A stretch of DNA of 64,000 bases from UBA4093 sp036676455 (GCA_036676455.1 JAKFCW010000082.1:5944-69943); one strand, 5' to 3'; shown: positions 17,667 through 26,359, counted from the first letter of the stretch. Numbers and translations: made by a program. The notes: generated by a model from the letters alone, not told the origin.

Positions 17667-18485
17667 TCATTGGCCCAGGATCGCCTTCTTCACGAAGAGC
17701 GCCTTGCGCGGGGCGTCGCGCAGCATCACGTCCGGGTGCAGGTGGTAACACGCGAAGGCCTGCGCGAGATCCGACCGGGGATCCTGCTTCTGTCGCTCAT
17801 GGGTGAACTCCTCGCGCCAGTCCTCGCGATCCCGGTGTTCATGCCGGTAATCGAAGGGCGGCTCGTACGCCTCGCTCACTCCGTAGGGCGCCTGTCCGCC
17901 GGGCCCCTGGGCCTTCCACTCGGAGAGGGTGGCGAAGGCCCCCACCTTCTCGAGGTTGCGGCTCGCGCCGGGCCGGCCCATGAGGGCGGCGGAGGAGACC
18001 CCGGCATTTCCCGAGGAGACGATCAGGCGGAAGGCTTCGAGGTCCAGTTGATTCGCGATCCAGGCCAAGGCCACCGCGTGCAGGGTTGCCGTGGCGATCG
18101 CCTCGTCGTTGTAGCTGTTTCCACCCATGTAGGCGCCATCCTGCAGACCGATCTCCTGTGCGCTCGCGTCGTAGTACTCGGGGGCCTTCGGGCTGGCCTG
18201 GCGGACCCGCTTCAAACGCCGGATGGGCTGGCGGGACAGGAAGTTCCGGTCGACCTTGCGCAGGGCGTCCTGCACGGCGATGAGTTCCGAGCCCCAGCGC
18301 GCGCCGTCCGTTCCCTCGAAGACCTGGAGGCCGAACTCGCTCTGGAGATCCTGCTTGAGAACCGCCAGCTCGGAGTCGGAGATCTGGCGGAAGGTCGGCA
18401 ACCATGCGCAACCCGTGAGGAGCACCATGCAGCTCAGGACCGAAACCAGGACTCTCATCCGCAACCCCCTGCCGTTCGCCAACAT
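17667..18485 (-). CDS. lipoprotein resembling an inactive ATLF/zincin-type metallopeptidase
   Basis: A 272-residue lipoprotein. AGGAGG precedes the ATG, and the lipobox LLTGC places the lipidated Cys at residue 26. The layout after about residue 100 recalls anthrax-lethal-factor-like zincins: a YYDASAQEI strand, a helix TLHAVALAW (residues 134-142) where an HExxH motif would sit, and a C-terminal DLAQAFACYHLHPDVMLRDAPRKALFV segment like the family's ED-F-A-E-A-F...P box. The catalytic Glu and second His are replaced (HAVAL) and the third ligand is missing too, so the protein should not bind catalytic zinc. The fold assignment is inference; otherwise it is an uncharacterised lipoprotein. Confidence 0.5.
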   Translation of the reverse strand: MLANGRGLRMRVLVSVLSCMVLLTGCAWLPTFRQISDSELAVLKQDLQSEFGLQVFEGTDGARWGSELIAVQDALRKVDRNFLSRQPIRRLKRVRQASPKAPEYYDASAQEIGLQDGAYMGGNSYNDEAIATATLHAVALAWIANQLDLEAFRLIVSSGNAGVSSAALMGRPGASRNLEKVGAFATLSEWKAQGPGGQAPYGVSEAYEPPFDYRHEHRDREDWREEFTHERQKQDPRSDLAQAFACYHLHPDVMLRDAPRKALFVKKAILGQ

Positions 18486-18653
18486 GCCGTCCTCCTGCCG
18501 CCACGAGCGGCGGCGTTCGAGGAAGCGCCGGGTTCATTCTATCGGATCCCCGCCCAGGAGGCGATCGCGGAGATCAAGGAGGTGTGAAGATCGCTCGGGT
18601 GGGGAATAAGCGAGTAAGCCGCCTTCATTTTTCATTCACGTCAGGTTCTTGAA

Positions 18654-19607
18654 ATGGCCAACGTCCTGATCGTCGATTCCTCCCAATTGATGCTGCGCAA
18701 CATGTTGGCCCTGTTGAGCCCCCATGGGTTCAACCTCCAGCTGGCCAGCTCGCCCATGCAGGCCCTGTCGATGCTCACCCGGCAGCGGCCGGACGTGATC
18801 GTGCTGGATGCCTACCTGCCCGGCGTCAACGGGGGCGAGTTCACGAAGCTCTTACGCTCGAACCCCTCGTCCGAGGATATTCCCGTCATCCTCACGGCCA
18901 GCGAGGACCGCCTGCCCCGTTCCTTCTCGGAGATAGGCGCGCAGGCGCTGCTCGTGAAGCCGATCGACATGGAGGTCCTGGCCAAGCTCATCAAGGGCTT
19001 CGTCGACCCGATGCCGCGAGAAAAGGAAGAGATCAAGTTCCTGCTCCTCGAGCATCCCGAGGACCTCAGCGTCGAGGTGGTCAAGGTCAAGGCCCCCGAG
19101 GTCATCATCCGCTGCGGGGAGGTTCCCACGCTCCGTGGCGGGGAGGCCGTGATCCTCAGCTACGGCGCGGACGCGGGCCTGATCGCCCGGGACGCCACCG
19201 TCCAGGCGATGCATGACGACCTGGTGGTCCTCAGTCTCGGCGCCAAGGTCATCATCAAGCAGCAGCGCCGCTTCTTCCGGCGCGAGATCTCCCTGCCGCT
19301 GCGCTACCGGATCCCGGGCGACTTCTTCAGGCTCGCGAGGACCCTGGACGTCTCGGCAGGCGGCATCCGGGCCATCGGGATGGGCGGGGCCCTGGAGATC
19401 GGCATGGCGCTCGACTTCCAGCTCGTGATCGACCCGGCCATGCAGCTCAGCATCCGCGGTGTGGTCCGGCGCCTGGAATCCGCCTCCGACGGCGTAATGG
19501 CCGGCATCGAGTTCCAGGACATGGATCCCCGGGTCCAGGCCGAGCTCACCATGTTCCTCTTCAACGGGTCCCGCCTGGTCGGGCAGGTCCCCCAGGCCGC
19601 TCCCTAG
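18654..19607 (+). CDS. receiver domain-PilZ domain protein
   Basis: A 317-residue cytoplasmic protein. The N-terminal receiver domain (1-120) has its phospho-acceptor at D52 in VIVLDAYLPG and a conserved lysine in LVKPID. A YcgR-like beta region (about 125-200) leads into a PilZ domain (about 200-310) with the cyclic di-GMP motifs RxxxR (FFRREISLPLR) and DxSxxG (DVSAGGIR). It probably integrates phosphorylation with cyclic di-GMP levels, most likely for pilus-driven motility or attachment given the neighbouring pilus locus; the target is not known. A weak purine-rich site precedes the ATG. Confidence 0.85.
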   Translation: MANVLIVDSSQLMLRNMLALLSPHGFNLQLASSPMQALSMLTRQRPDVIVLDAYLPGVNGGEFTKLLRSNPSSEDIPVILTASEDRLPRSFSEIGAQALLVKPIDMEVLAKLIKGFVDPMPREKEEIKFLLLEHPEDLSVEVVKVKAPEVIIRCGEVPTLRGGEAVILSYGADAGLIARDATVQAMHDDLVVLSLGAKVIIKQQRRFFRREISLPLRYRIPGDFFRLARTLDVSAGGIRAIGMGGALEIGMALDFQLVIDPAMQLSIRGVVRRLESASDGVMAGIEFQDMDPRVQAELTMFLFNGSRLVGQVPQAAP

Positions 19608-19769
19608 AGCGATCTTCGTTGCTACAGGTCAGCGAGCTCTGGCATGGAACCCTGACATGAGTGGCCCACGGCTAACGCTCGCTGCCTTACGCAACAGCCG
19701 CGGGCGCTAGCGCACGTCCCCTCACTCCCTCCATTTCCCCCCGATCTCCTGGATCCGCCCGGTTTCGCG

Positions 19770-19799
19770 TTGACAGGCAAGATTGGCGCGTGCTACGCT
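19770..19799 (+). promoter_or_regulatory. sigma-70-type promoter for feoA
   Basis: Perfect -35 TTGACA (19770-19775), an 18-base spacer, and an extended -10 TGCTACGCT (19791-19799). It lies directly upstream of the putative Fur box, so repressor binding would cover the transcription start. Confidence 0.6.
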
Positions 19800-19804
19800 C
19801 TATT

Positions 19805-19819
19805 TGAAAATTATTCTCA
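19805..19819 (+). promoter_or_regulatory. Fur-type operator (7-1-7 box)
   Basis: TGAAAATTATTCTCA matches the Fur 7-1-7 consensus TGATAATnATTATCA at 12 of 14 defined positions. It overlaps the expected transcription start and lies 15 bases before the feoA start codon. This AT-rich block stands out in a GC-rich window and predicts iron-repressed expression of the feo operon. Confidence 0.75.
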
Positions 19820-19833
19820 ATAGGAGAACCACG

Positions 19834-20076
19834 ATGCCGCCAAGCCTCTCCATCACGCTCGACCAGGCGCGCAAGGGCGATCGCCTGCTCATCCAGGCGA
19901 TCCCCGACGCGACCGTGAGGGTCCAGGTGGTTCGCTTTGGCCTCTCCATCGGCTCCATGGTCACTTGCCAATCGGTCATGCCCGGCGGCCCGGTGGTCCT
20001 GCGCCGCGGCTTCCAGGAGATCGCCATCGGGCGCGACCTCGCCCGCACCATCCAGGTGGAGAGGCAAGCCTCATGA
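19834..20076 (+). CDS. feoA: ferrous iron transport protein A
   Basis: An 80-residue cytoplasmic SH3-like protein of the FeoA family, an accessory to the FeoB iron transporter. Family features include LSITLDQARKGDRLLIQAIPD and the MPGGPVVLRRGFQEIAIGRDLA segment. The ATG at 19834 follows AGGAGA; a longer frame would run through the Fur box and is rejected. The stop overlaps the feoB start (ATGA). Confidence 0.88.
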   Translation: MPPSLSITLDQARKGDRLLIQAIPDATVRVQVVRFGLSIGSMVTCQSVMPGGPVVLRRGFQEIAIGRDLARTIQVERQAS

Positions 20077-21929
20077 GGAGCCCGATCAACACCCACCACA
20101 CGGCCAAAGCCCTGCCCGCCCATGGCCGCCGCATCGTCCTCGCGGGCAACCCCAACGTGGGCAAGTCGGTCTTCTTCAACGCCCTGACCGGCCTCTACGT
20201 CGACGTCTCTAACTACCCCGGCACCACCATCGAGATCTCGCGCGCCCCCTACGGCGACGATACGCTCATGGACACCCCCGGGGTCTACGGCGTCTCCAGC
20301 TTCAACGACGAGGAGCGGATCGCCCGCGACATCATCCTCGAGGCCGACCTCGTGATCAACGTCGTCTCCAGCCTCTCGCTGGAACGCGACCTCTTCCTCA
20401 CCCAGCAGCTGCTCGACATGGGCAAGCGCGTCGTCGTCGCCCTCAACCAGATCGACGAGGCCCGCGCCAACGGCCTCGCCATCGACGCCGAGCGCCTGAG
20501 CGAGCACCTGGGAGTCCCGGTCATCCCGACCATCGCCACCAAGGGCGAAGGCATCGACCGCATCCGCGGAGCCGTCCTCAAGGCCTTCGAAGCCACTCCG
20601 CCCCGGCTCGATCCCGATCTGGAGCGCCTCGTCGACCGCCTCGAAGCCGGCACTGCAGCCGAGCGCCTCATGCTCCTCGAAGGCGACGAGACCATCGCCG
20701 AGCGCCTCGGCCTGCCGCCTGGCACCGAGCGCGAGGCACTCTACGCCCTGCGCCGGACCCGCGTCAACGCCATGGTCGCCGAGATCGTCCAGGAATCCAA
20801 CCAGGGCGCCACCTTCTCCACCAAGCTCGGCCGCATGATGCTCCATCCCGTCGCGGGCCTCGCCGCCGCCGCCGCGATCCTGGCGGCCCTCTACTACTTC
20901 GTCGGCGACCTCATCGCCCAGCAGCTGGTCGCCATCACCGAAGAGACGATCATGCTCGGCCACTACGAGCCTTTCGTCCGCGGCCTGGTGGAGCGCGTCT
21001 TCGCCGAGGGCTCCCACATGCACACTATCCTCGTCGGCGAGTTCGGCCTCCTCACCATGACCGTGACCTACATCCTGGGCCTCTTGCTGCCCCTGGCGAT
21101 CGGGTTCTACTTCTTCCTGGCCGTCCTCGAGGACTCCGGCTACCTGCCCCGCCTCGCGGTGCTGGTCGATCGCGGTCTCGGCAAGATGGGCCTCAACGGC
21201 CGCGCGGTCATCCCCCTCATCATCGGCTTCGGCTGCGTCACCATGGCCACCATCACCACGCGGCTCCTGGGCACCCAGCGCGAACGCACCATCGCCACGG
21301 CCATCCTCGGCCTCACCATTCCCTGTTCGGCCCAGGTGGGCGTGATCCTGGGCATGCTGGCGACCGTGGGCGGCTGGCAGGCCTGGGCCATCTACGGCGG
21401 CACCATGTTTGCCGTGCTGGTCGCCGTCGGCACCATCCTCGACAAGGTCGTGCCGGGCAAGTCCTCGGCGCTGCTGATCGACCTGCCGCCCATGCGCTTC
21501 CCCAACTGGAAGAACGTCTTCAAGAAGACGGGCGTCAAGAGTTGGCAGTTCCTCACCGAGGCCTCCCCGCTCTTCATGCTCGGTGCCCTGATCGTCACCC
21601 TGCTGCAGATCTCGGGCGGACTCGAGGTGATCCAGCGCGCGCTGGCCCCCGCCACCGTCAGCCTGCTGCATCTCCCCCCCCAGGCGGCGACCGCCTTCAT
21701 CATGGGCCTGATCCGCCGCGACTTCGGAGCCGCCGGCCTCACCAGCCTGCCCCTCTCACCCGATCAGGTGATCGTCTCGCTCGTCGTCATCACGCTCTTC
21801 GTGCCCTGCATCGCGACCGTGACCGTGCTCTTCAAGGAGCGCGGATGGCGCGAGGCCCTTACCCTCTGGCTCGGCTCCTGGGTGATCGCCTTCGCCGTCG
21901 GCGGCGCGCTCGCGGCGGTCCTGATGTAG
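20073..21929 (+). CDS. feoB: ferrous iron transporter FeoB
   Basis: A 618-residue inner-membrane Fe(II) transporter with an N-terminal G domain. G1 is GNPNVGKS, G3 is DTPG and G4 is NQID, where many FeoB proteins have NMxD or NKxD. The GDI-like spacer is followed by the membrane part with the gate motifs PLIIGFGCVTMATITTR and TIPCSAQVGVILGML, the version seen in one FeoB subfamily, and a C-terminal gate IRRDFGAAGL. It is shorter than E. coli FeoB (773 residues), mainly in the C-terminal region. It overlaps feoA by four bases and is followed by two small Cys-rich genes. Confidence 0.93.
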   Translation: MRSPINTHHTAKALPAHGRRIVLAGNPNVGKSVFFNALTGLYVDVSNYPGTTIEISRAPYGDDTLMDTPGVYGVSSFNDEERIARDIILEADLVINVVSSLSLERDLFLTQQLLDMGKRVVVALNQIDEARANGLAIDAERLSEHLGVPVIPTIATKGEGIDRIRGAVLKAFEATPPRLDPDLERLVDRLEAGTAAERLMLLEGDETIAERLGLPPGTEREALYALRRTRVNAMVAEIVQESNQGATFSTKLGRMMLHPVAGLAAAAAILAALYYFVGDLIAQQLVAITEETIMLGHYEPFVRGLVERVFAEGSHMHTILVGEFGLLTMTVTYILGLLLPLAIGFYFFLAVLEDSGYLPRLAVLVDRGLGKMGLNGRAVIPLIIGFGCVTMATITTRLLGTQRERTIATAILGLTIPCSAQVGVILGMLATVGGWQAWAIYGGTMFAVLVAVGTILDKVVPGKSSALLIDLPPMRFPNWKNVFKKTGVKSWQFLTEASPLFMLGALIVTLLQISGGLEVIQRALAPATVSLLHLPPQAATAFIMGLIRRDFGAAGLTSLPLSPDQVIVSLVVITLFVPCIATVTVLFKERGWREALTLWLGSWVIAFAVGGALAAVLM

Positions 21930-21952
21930 CGTCAGCCAAAAAGGAGTGCGTC

Positions 21953-22108
21953 ATGCAACGCATCGGATGCCCCACCTGCTGCTACGTGGTCGAGGTCGAA
22001 GGAACCGAAGCCCGCTGCCCGCGCTGCATGGCGATCGTCCGGGCCGTCATGGCCTGCGCCATGGCCAACAGCTCGTGCGGCGGCTGCCCGTCGAACCACA
22101 CGGCCTGA
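21953..22108 (+). CDS. 51-residue cysteine-rich protein in the feo operon
   Basis: A small protein with eight cysteines in 51 residues. The first half reads GCPTCCYVVEVEG...RCPRC, a zinc-ribbon or Fe-S-like pair of CxxC knuckles. The second half contains CAMANSSCGGC. An AAGGAG site precedes the ATG and the gene sits 23 bases after feoB. Small Cys-rich proteins are common after feoB and are thought to sense iron or redox state. I do not recognise a named family. Confidence 0.7.
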   Translation: MQRIGCPTCCYVVEVEGTEARCPRCMAIVRAVMACAMANSSCGGCPSNHTA

Positions 22109-22145
22109 CCTTTTCGGCCCGCATGATTGATGGTCTAATGGAGCC

Positions 22146-22493
22146 ATGATTCAAGACGTCCTGACCTACCTCGTCTCCAACGACGGAGCCCCGGTGACCG
22201 AGATTCAACGGGTCTTCAAGCTCTCGGCCGACATGGCCGCCAACCTCATGATCCTGCTGGAGGACGCAGGCCTCCTTTACGAGCAAAAACTCGACGCCTG
22301 CCATCACATGGACCATGACGGCACCATGCTCACGCATGCCCATACCGGAGGCTGCGGCTCCGGCAACTGCGCCTCTTCCGAAGGCGCCTGCGGCATCACC
22401 GAGTCCTTCGAGCGCGGCTGCTGCGGCATGAACGCGCCTTACCGCATCACCCCTTCCGGCCGCACCTTCCTCGAGCGCTTCGCCGCCAGCTAA
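22146..22493 (+). CDS. feoC: FeoC-like winged-helix protein with Cys/His-rich insert
   Basis: A 115-residue protein. The N-terminal half (1-50, MIQDVLTYLVSNDGAPVTEI ... MILLEDAGLLYE) is a winged-helix domain like FeoC. The middle carries six cysteines (C52, C70, C75, C82, C92, C93) and several histidines (H53, H54, H57, H64, H66), suggesting an Fe-S or metal site. The C-terminal RITPSGRTFLERF is a wing/helix typical of small transcription-factor-like proteins. Its place at the end of the feo operon supports a role in FeoB turnover or regulation. The insert is richer in Cys and His than classical FeoC. Confidence 0.7.
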   Translation: MIQDVLTYLVSNDGAPVTEIQRVFKLSADMAANLMILLEDAGLLYEQKLDACHHMDHDGTMLTHAHTGGCGSGNCASSEGACGITESFERGCCGMNAPYRITPSGRTFLERFAAS

Positions 22494-22531
22494 CCGCCAC
22501 CTAACCGCCGGCCACTCCAGCCGATCCCGCC

Positions 22532-22561
22532 GAGGGCCGCTCCCAATACGGAGCGGCCCTC
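22532..22561 (+). terminator. hairpin terminator of the feo operon
   Basis: A perfect 12-bp stem (GAGGGCCGCTCC / GGAGCGGCCCTC) with a six-base loop, 38 bases after the feoC-like stop. No T-run follows. Confidence 0.65.
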
Positions 22562-22850
22562 GAGTCATGACAGCACCGCCAGCCTGCCGGAAAGCTGCAT
22601 TCGCTGCGTTAACTCATGTGTACCAAAGTCGCGCGAAACTGACTGCCATGCCAAGCAAACGCACCCGCCCATTCCCACCCGGACCCTTGCTAGCCGCGGG
22701 TTCGCGCCAGGCGCGCAGCCAGGTGTCGAATCGTAACGACTCGTGTCGCGATCTAAGCATTGTGAAGGAACGGTGGAGGGGCGTTTCCGCTCTGTTAAGA
22801 TACCTTCACCAGGCTTCCACTCACTGATTCAGGTTTTGCAGGAGCGCGCT
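22562..22850. other. intergenic region before the CheY-like gene
   Basis: 289 bases with no supported coding sequence. It must contain the promoter of the downstream receiver gene, but I see no convincing -35/-10 pair and no repeat. Confidence 0.5.
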
Positions 22851-23222
22851 ATGTCTCAGAATCCTCAGGTCCTCGTCGTCGATGACTCCAAGTTCGAGCG
22901 TACCTTCCTGACGGGAATCCTGAGGGAGGAAGGGTGGAACGTCATCGCGGAGGCCGCGGACGGCCTCGAGGGCTTGCAGAAGTACGTCGAGCTGACGCCC
23001 GACGTGGTCATGATGGACATCACCATGCCCCGCATGGACGGGCTCGCGGCCCTCAAGGCCATCATGCAGATCAACCCCGAGGCCCGCGTCGTGATCGTCA
23101 CGGCCATGAGCACCCCGGATAAGTTCCGCGAAGCCATCAACAACGGCGCCAAAGACTTCATCGTGAAGCCCTTCAGCCAGGCGAAGGTCAAGGAAGTCCT
23201 GGCCCACGTCTTCCGGGCCTAG
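22851..23222 (+). CDS. CheY-like single-domain response regulator
   Basis: A 123-residue stand-alone receiver domain. The acidic pocket is DDS, the phospho-acceptor is D56 in VVMMDITMPRMDG, the switch Thr is in VIVTAMS and the conserved lysine is in FIVKPF. AGGAG lies seven bases before the ATG. There is no output domain, so it probably acts by protein contact as CheY does. No chemotaxis gene is adjacent; the MCP and CheW genes lie 14 kb away. Confidence 0.92.
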   Translation: MSQNPQVLVVDDSKFERTFLTGILREEGWNVIAEAADGLEGLQKYVELTPDVVMMDITMPRMDGLAALKAIMQINPEARVVIVTAMSTPDKFREAINNGAKDFIVKPFSQAKVKEVLAHVFRA

Positions 23223-23226
23223 TCCC

Positions 23227-25533
23227 TCACGGCTGGGCGTAGATCGCCTGGTAGCTCCAGAGGTTGCCGAAGACCTTCTTCACGTAGTGCCGGGTCTCGG
23301 AGAACGGGATGGCCTCCACCCAGGCGTCCATGTCGCCTCCGCCGTTGGCCTGCCACTTGCGCACGGCTCCCGGGCCCGCGTTGTAGGCCGCGACGGCAAA
23401 CGGCGAGGTCCCACCGAACTCCCCGTGGGTGTACTTGAGGTACCAGGCCCCCAGCTTGAGGTTCCAGAAGGGATCGGTGAGCTCGCGTTCGGGGCCTGGC
23501 ACCTGCTTGCGCACCCAGTCCGCGGTGTACGGCATCAGCTGAGCCAAGCCCATCGCCCCCACCCAGGAACGCGCCGTCGGGTCGAAGAGACTCTCCTGCT
23601 TCACCAGCGAGGTCAGCAGCAGCGGGTCGATGCCGTTCATGGTTGCCGCCCGCTCCACCAGGGGATGGAAGCCCAGCGGGAACGCGAGGCGCGGATCCTT
23701 GCCCGTCGAGAGCCGGATGGTCTGGCTGTACTTGCCGGCCTGCAACTGGAGCCAGGCCCGCAGGTCGGGGCCGGCCTTGACCTTGTCGGCGTAACGCAGG
23801 GCGGGCTCGCTGAGGCCGAGGTAGACCCATTCCTTGACCGACTCCGGCCACTCGGCCATCTGTGAGAGATAGGGCGCCGCGGGGTTCTCAGGCGTGATGA
23901 CGCCGCCGTTCACCAGGGGCCGGAGGTCGTCCGCGCTTGGCGCCAGCGTCACCTTGCGAACCACGAAGCCCGGATCCGAGGCGCGGCCCTCGAGGGCGTC
24001 CAGCCGGTGCTGGGAGCGCCATGAGTAGTACGAGTTGGGGCGATGCTTGGCGGCCTTGCGGTAGATGGCGATCGCCTCGGAGGTCTTACCCTCCCGCTCC
24101 AGGATCTTGCCGTGCCAGAAGGCTCCACCCGGGCCGTTGACGGTCTGAAGCGACGTGTATCCGAGCTCCTTGGCCCAGCGCTTGGCCACGGAGAGGTTGC
24201 CGGCCGCGTAGGCCTTCTGCATGAAGCGCCAGCGGACCTCGATGGCCTCCGAGGACTGGGCGAAGCGCTTGACCAGGGCCTGCTCGTAGGGAACGGCCTG
24301 GGCGTCGAGATCCTGCTTGCGGTAGACCAGCGCGAGGCGGTTCAGGCCCTGCAGGCCCCATTCGTCGTTCGCGGAAGACGCCTGCTTGAAGTAGGCGGCG
24401 GCCTGCGCGTAGCGCTTGCGGCGATCCTCGAGGCGCCCGAGCAAGACGAGCGAGCGCCCGCGCATCTCGGGCATCTTGGAGGTGCGCGTGAGGATGGCGA
24501 CGGCGCGATCGTAGTTCTGAAGCTGCCAGTGGCAGACTCCCTGCCGGTACAGGCCCCAGGGGCTGTCGTTGCCCTCGAGCAGTTTCAAGGCGAGCTCGTA
24601 GTCCCCGCGGTCCATGAGGTCCAGGGCGACGTTGTAGCGCTCGGCCTCGGGGAGGTCGAAGTTGGCCAGGGCGCGCGCGACGTCCTTGAGGCGGCGTCCG
24701 TCGGGCTCGGCCTGGCGGTAGCGACGGAGCCACTTGAGGCGATCGCCCTCCGACTTGGTGGCGAGCAGGTAAAGCGCCTCCTCGGCCTCCGGGGCATCGG
24801 GAGAGTCGGTGACGACCGCTTCCCAGTGGTCCTCGGCGCCGTCCGCATCGAGCTCGGCCAGGGCCATGCGCGCATCGGGGACGAGCGGGCTCTTGGGGAA
24901 GCGCGAAACCAGGCTGTCGAGCAGGGTCCTGGCGGCACGCGCATCCGAGTCGGCGCGCAGCAGGCCCTCGCGCCAGAGGGACCACTCGGCGAGGTCAGGG
25001 AAGTCGAGACGCAGGTCGCGGCAGCGGTCGGCGGCTTCGGGGTGCTTGCCTTCGCGGATGAGACATTCGGTGATGATCATGCCGGCGTGGCGCGCGTACG
25101 GGGAGCCCTCCAGCGTCTCCTCCAGGGCGACGAAGCGAGCGCGCAGGTCCTCCCAGCCCTCCTCGTCGCCGGCGGCGATCTTGAGGCGATAGTCGGCCAT
25201 GACGGCCTCAAAGGCGGCGCTGCGCTGCGCGTCGGAGGCGATCTCGGAGCGGGCGGCAGAGCCGACGGAGGGCAAGCGGGAAGCCTGCTGCCACGCGCTC
25301 AGCGCCTTCTCGCGGTTGCCCATGTGGTAGTAGGCGCGGCCCAGATCGAGCGCGAGCGCCGGGTCGCGCGTGGAGGCGTTCTCCCAGTGGCGGGCGGCTT
25401 CGGAGTAGTTCTTGAACTGGAAGGCGAGGCGGCCCTGCATAGCGGGGATGTCGACGCGGGCCATGCCCATGCCGAACGGAGCAGTCAGCACGAGGGTGCT
25501 TGCCAGCAACAGATGGGGTAGTCGACGGTTCAC
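23227..25533 (-). CDS. slt: soluble lytic murein transglycosylase with TPR superhelix
   Basis: A 768-residue periplasmic Slt70-like enzyme that cleaves peptidoglycan to 1,6-anhydro muropeptides. The GTG at 25533 is preferred: a GGAAGGTAGGA ribosome region precedes it and it opens a clean signal peptide (VNRRLPHLLLASTLVLTAPF). The long middle part is a chain of TPR-like helical hairpins (AAYYFKQASSANDEWGLQGL and similar), as in the U-domain. The C-terminal SLT domain has the catalytic Glu in LVKQESLFDP, plus GAMGLAQLMPYTA and AAYNAGPGAV. The longer frame upstream of the GTG is low-complexity and lacks a signal. Confidence 0.9.
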   Translation of the reverse strand: MNRRLPHLLLASTLVLTAPFGMGMARVDIPAMQGRLAFQFKNYSEAARHWENASTRDPALALDLGRAYYHMGNREKALSAWQQASRLPSVGSAARSEIASDAQRSAAFEAVMADYRLKIAAGDEEGWEDLRARFVALEETLEGSPYARHAGMIITECLIREGKHPEAADRCRDLRLDFPDLAEWSLWREGLLRADSDARAARTLLDSLVSRFPKSPLVPDARMALAELDADGAEDHWEAVVTDSPDAPEAEEALYLLATKSEGDRLKWLRRYRQAEPDGRRLKDVARALANFDLPEAERYNVALDLMDRGDYELALKLLEGNDSPWGLYRQGVCHWQLQNYDRAVAILTRTSKMPEMRGRSLVLLGRLEDRRKRYAQAAAYFKQASSANDEWGLQGLNRLALVYRKQDLDAQAVPYEQALVKRFAQSSEAIEVRWRFMQKAYAAGNLSVAKRWAKELGYTSLQTVNGPGGAFWHGKILEREGKTSEAIAIYRKAAKHRPNSYYSWRSQHRLDALEGRASDPGFVVRKVTLAPSADDLRPLVNGGVITPENPAAPYLSQMAEWPESVKEWVYLGLSEPALRYADKVKAGPDLRAWLQLQAGKYSQTIRLSTGKDPRLAFPLGFHPLVERAATMNGIDPLLLTSLVKQESLFDPTARSWVGAMGLAQLMPYTADWVRKQVPGPERELTDPFWNLKLGAWYLKYTHGEFGGTSPFAVAAYNAGPGAVRKWQANGGGDMDAWVEAIPFSETRHYVKKVFGNLWSYQAIYAQP

Positions 25534-25588
25534 GGATCCTACCTTCCTACAGATGACGCTTCCGATCCTTACCCGGCCCAGCTCGAAG

Positions 25589-26359
25589 CTACACCCCGGC
25601 GAAAACCGCTTGGATAGCGGCATGCAGGCGACCGTTACTGGCCAGGATCTCACGGGCGTAAGGGTCGAAGGCGTTGCCGCGGTAGTCCGAAACCGCGCCT
25701 CCGGCCTCCTGAACGATGAGCGCGCCGGCGGCGACGTCCCAGGCGGAGAGACCGGGTTCCCAGAAGGCCTCATAGCGGCCGCAGGCAACCTGACAGAGGT
25801 CCAGGGCTGCGGAGCCCGCGCGCCGGACCCCCTGGCTTTGCTGGAGCATGGTCTTGAAGTAGGCGAAGTTGCTGCCGGATTGAATGACGTCGTAGGGGAA
25901 GCCCGTGGTGAGGAGGCCCTTCTTCAATTCATCGACCGACGAGACGCGGATCGGGTTCCCGTTGAGGGTCGCGCCATGCCCCCTCGCAGCGGAGTACAGC
26001 TCGTCCCAGATGGGGTGATAGACGGCTCCCGCGATGACTTCGCCGTCCAGGGAGAGCGCGATGGAGACGCAGTAGTAAGGGAAGCCGTGGGCGTAGTTGG
26101 TGGTGCCGTCGACCGGATCGACGATCCAGCGATAGCGCGACGACGAGGACTTCAGGCCTTCCTCCTCGCCCAGGACGTCGTGGTCGGGGTAGCGCTCAGC
26201 GATCTCCTCGCGGATGAGGGCCTCGCTCATCCTATCGACCTCGGTCACGAGATCGATGTCCCCCTTGTACTCGATGCGCTGGATCTTACCTTGGTGCTCG
26301 CGCAGGATGGCGCCGGCCTTGCGGGCGACCTCCTCGGCGAAGTGACGGAATTCTTGCAC
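25589..26359 (-). CDS. suhB: inositol-1-monophosphatase family protein
   Basis: A 256-residue Mg-dependent phosphatase of the IMPase/SuhB family. Metal-site motifs are intact: GEEEG, WIVDPVDGTTNYAHGFP and LSAWDVAAGALIVQEAGG. The GTG at 26359 is chosen because AAGGAGG lies seven bases upstream; the in-frame extension is not conserved-looking. Substrates in the family include inositol phosphates and related sugar phosphates, so the exact one cannot be read here. Confidence 0.92.
   Translation of the reverse strand: MQEFRHFAEEVARKAGAILREHQGKIQRIEYKGDIDLVTEVDRMSEALIREEIAERYPDHDVLGEEEGLKSSSSRYRWIVDPVDGTTNYAHGFPYYCVSIALSLDGEVIAGAVYHPIWDELYSAARGHGATLNGNPIRVSSVDELKKGLLTTGFPYDVIQSGSNFAYFKTMLQQSQGVRRAGSAALDLCQVACGRYEAFWEPGLSAWDVAAGALIVQEAGGAVSDYRGNAFDPYAREILASNGRLHAAIQAVFAGV

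Noticed and set aside
19783..19833. An N-terminal extension of FeoA from 19783
   Set aside because: It would be translated across the promoter -10 and the Fur box; the ATG at 19834 has a good ribosome site and fits family length.
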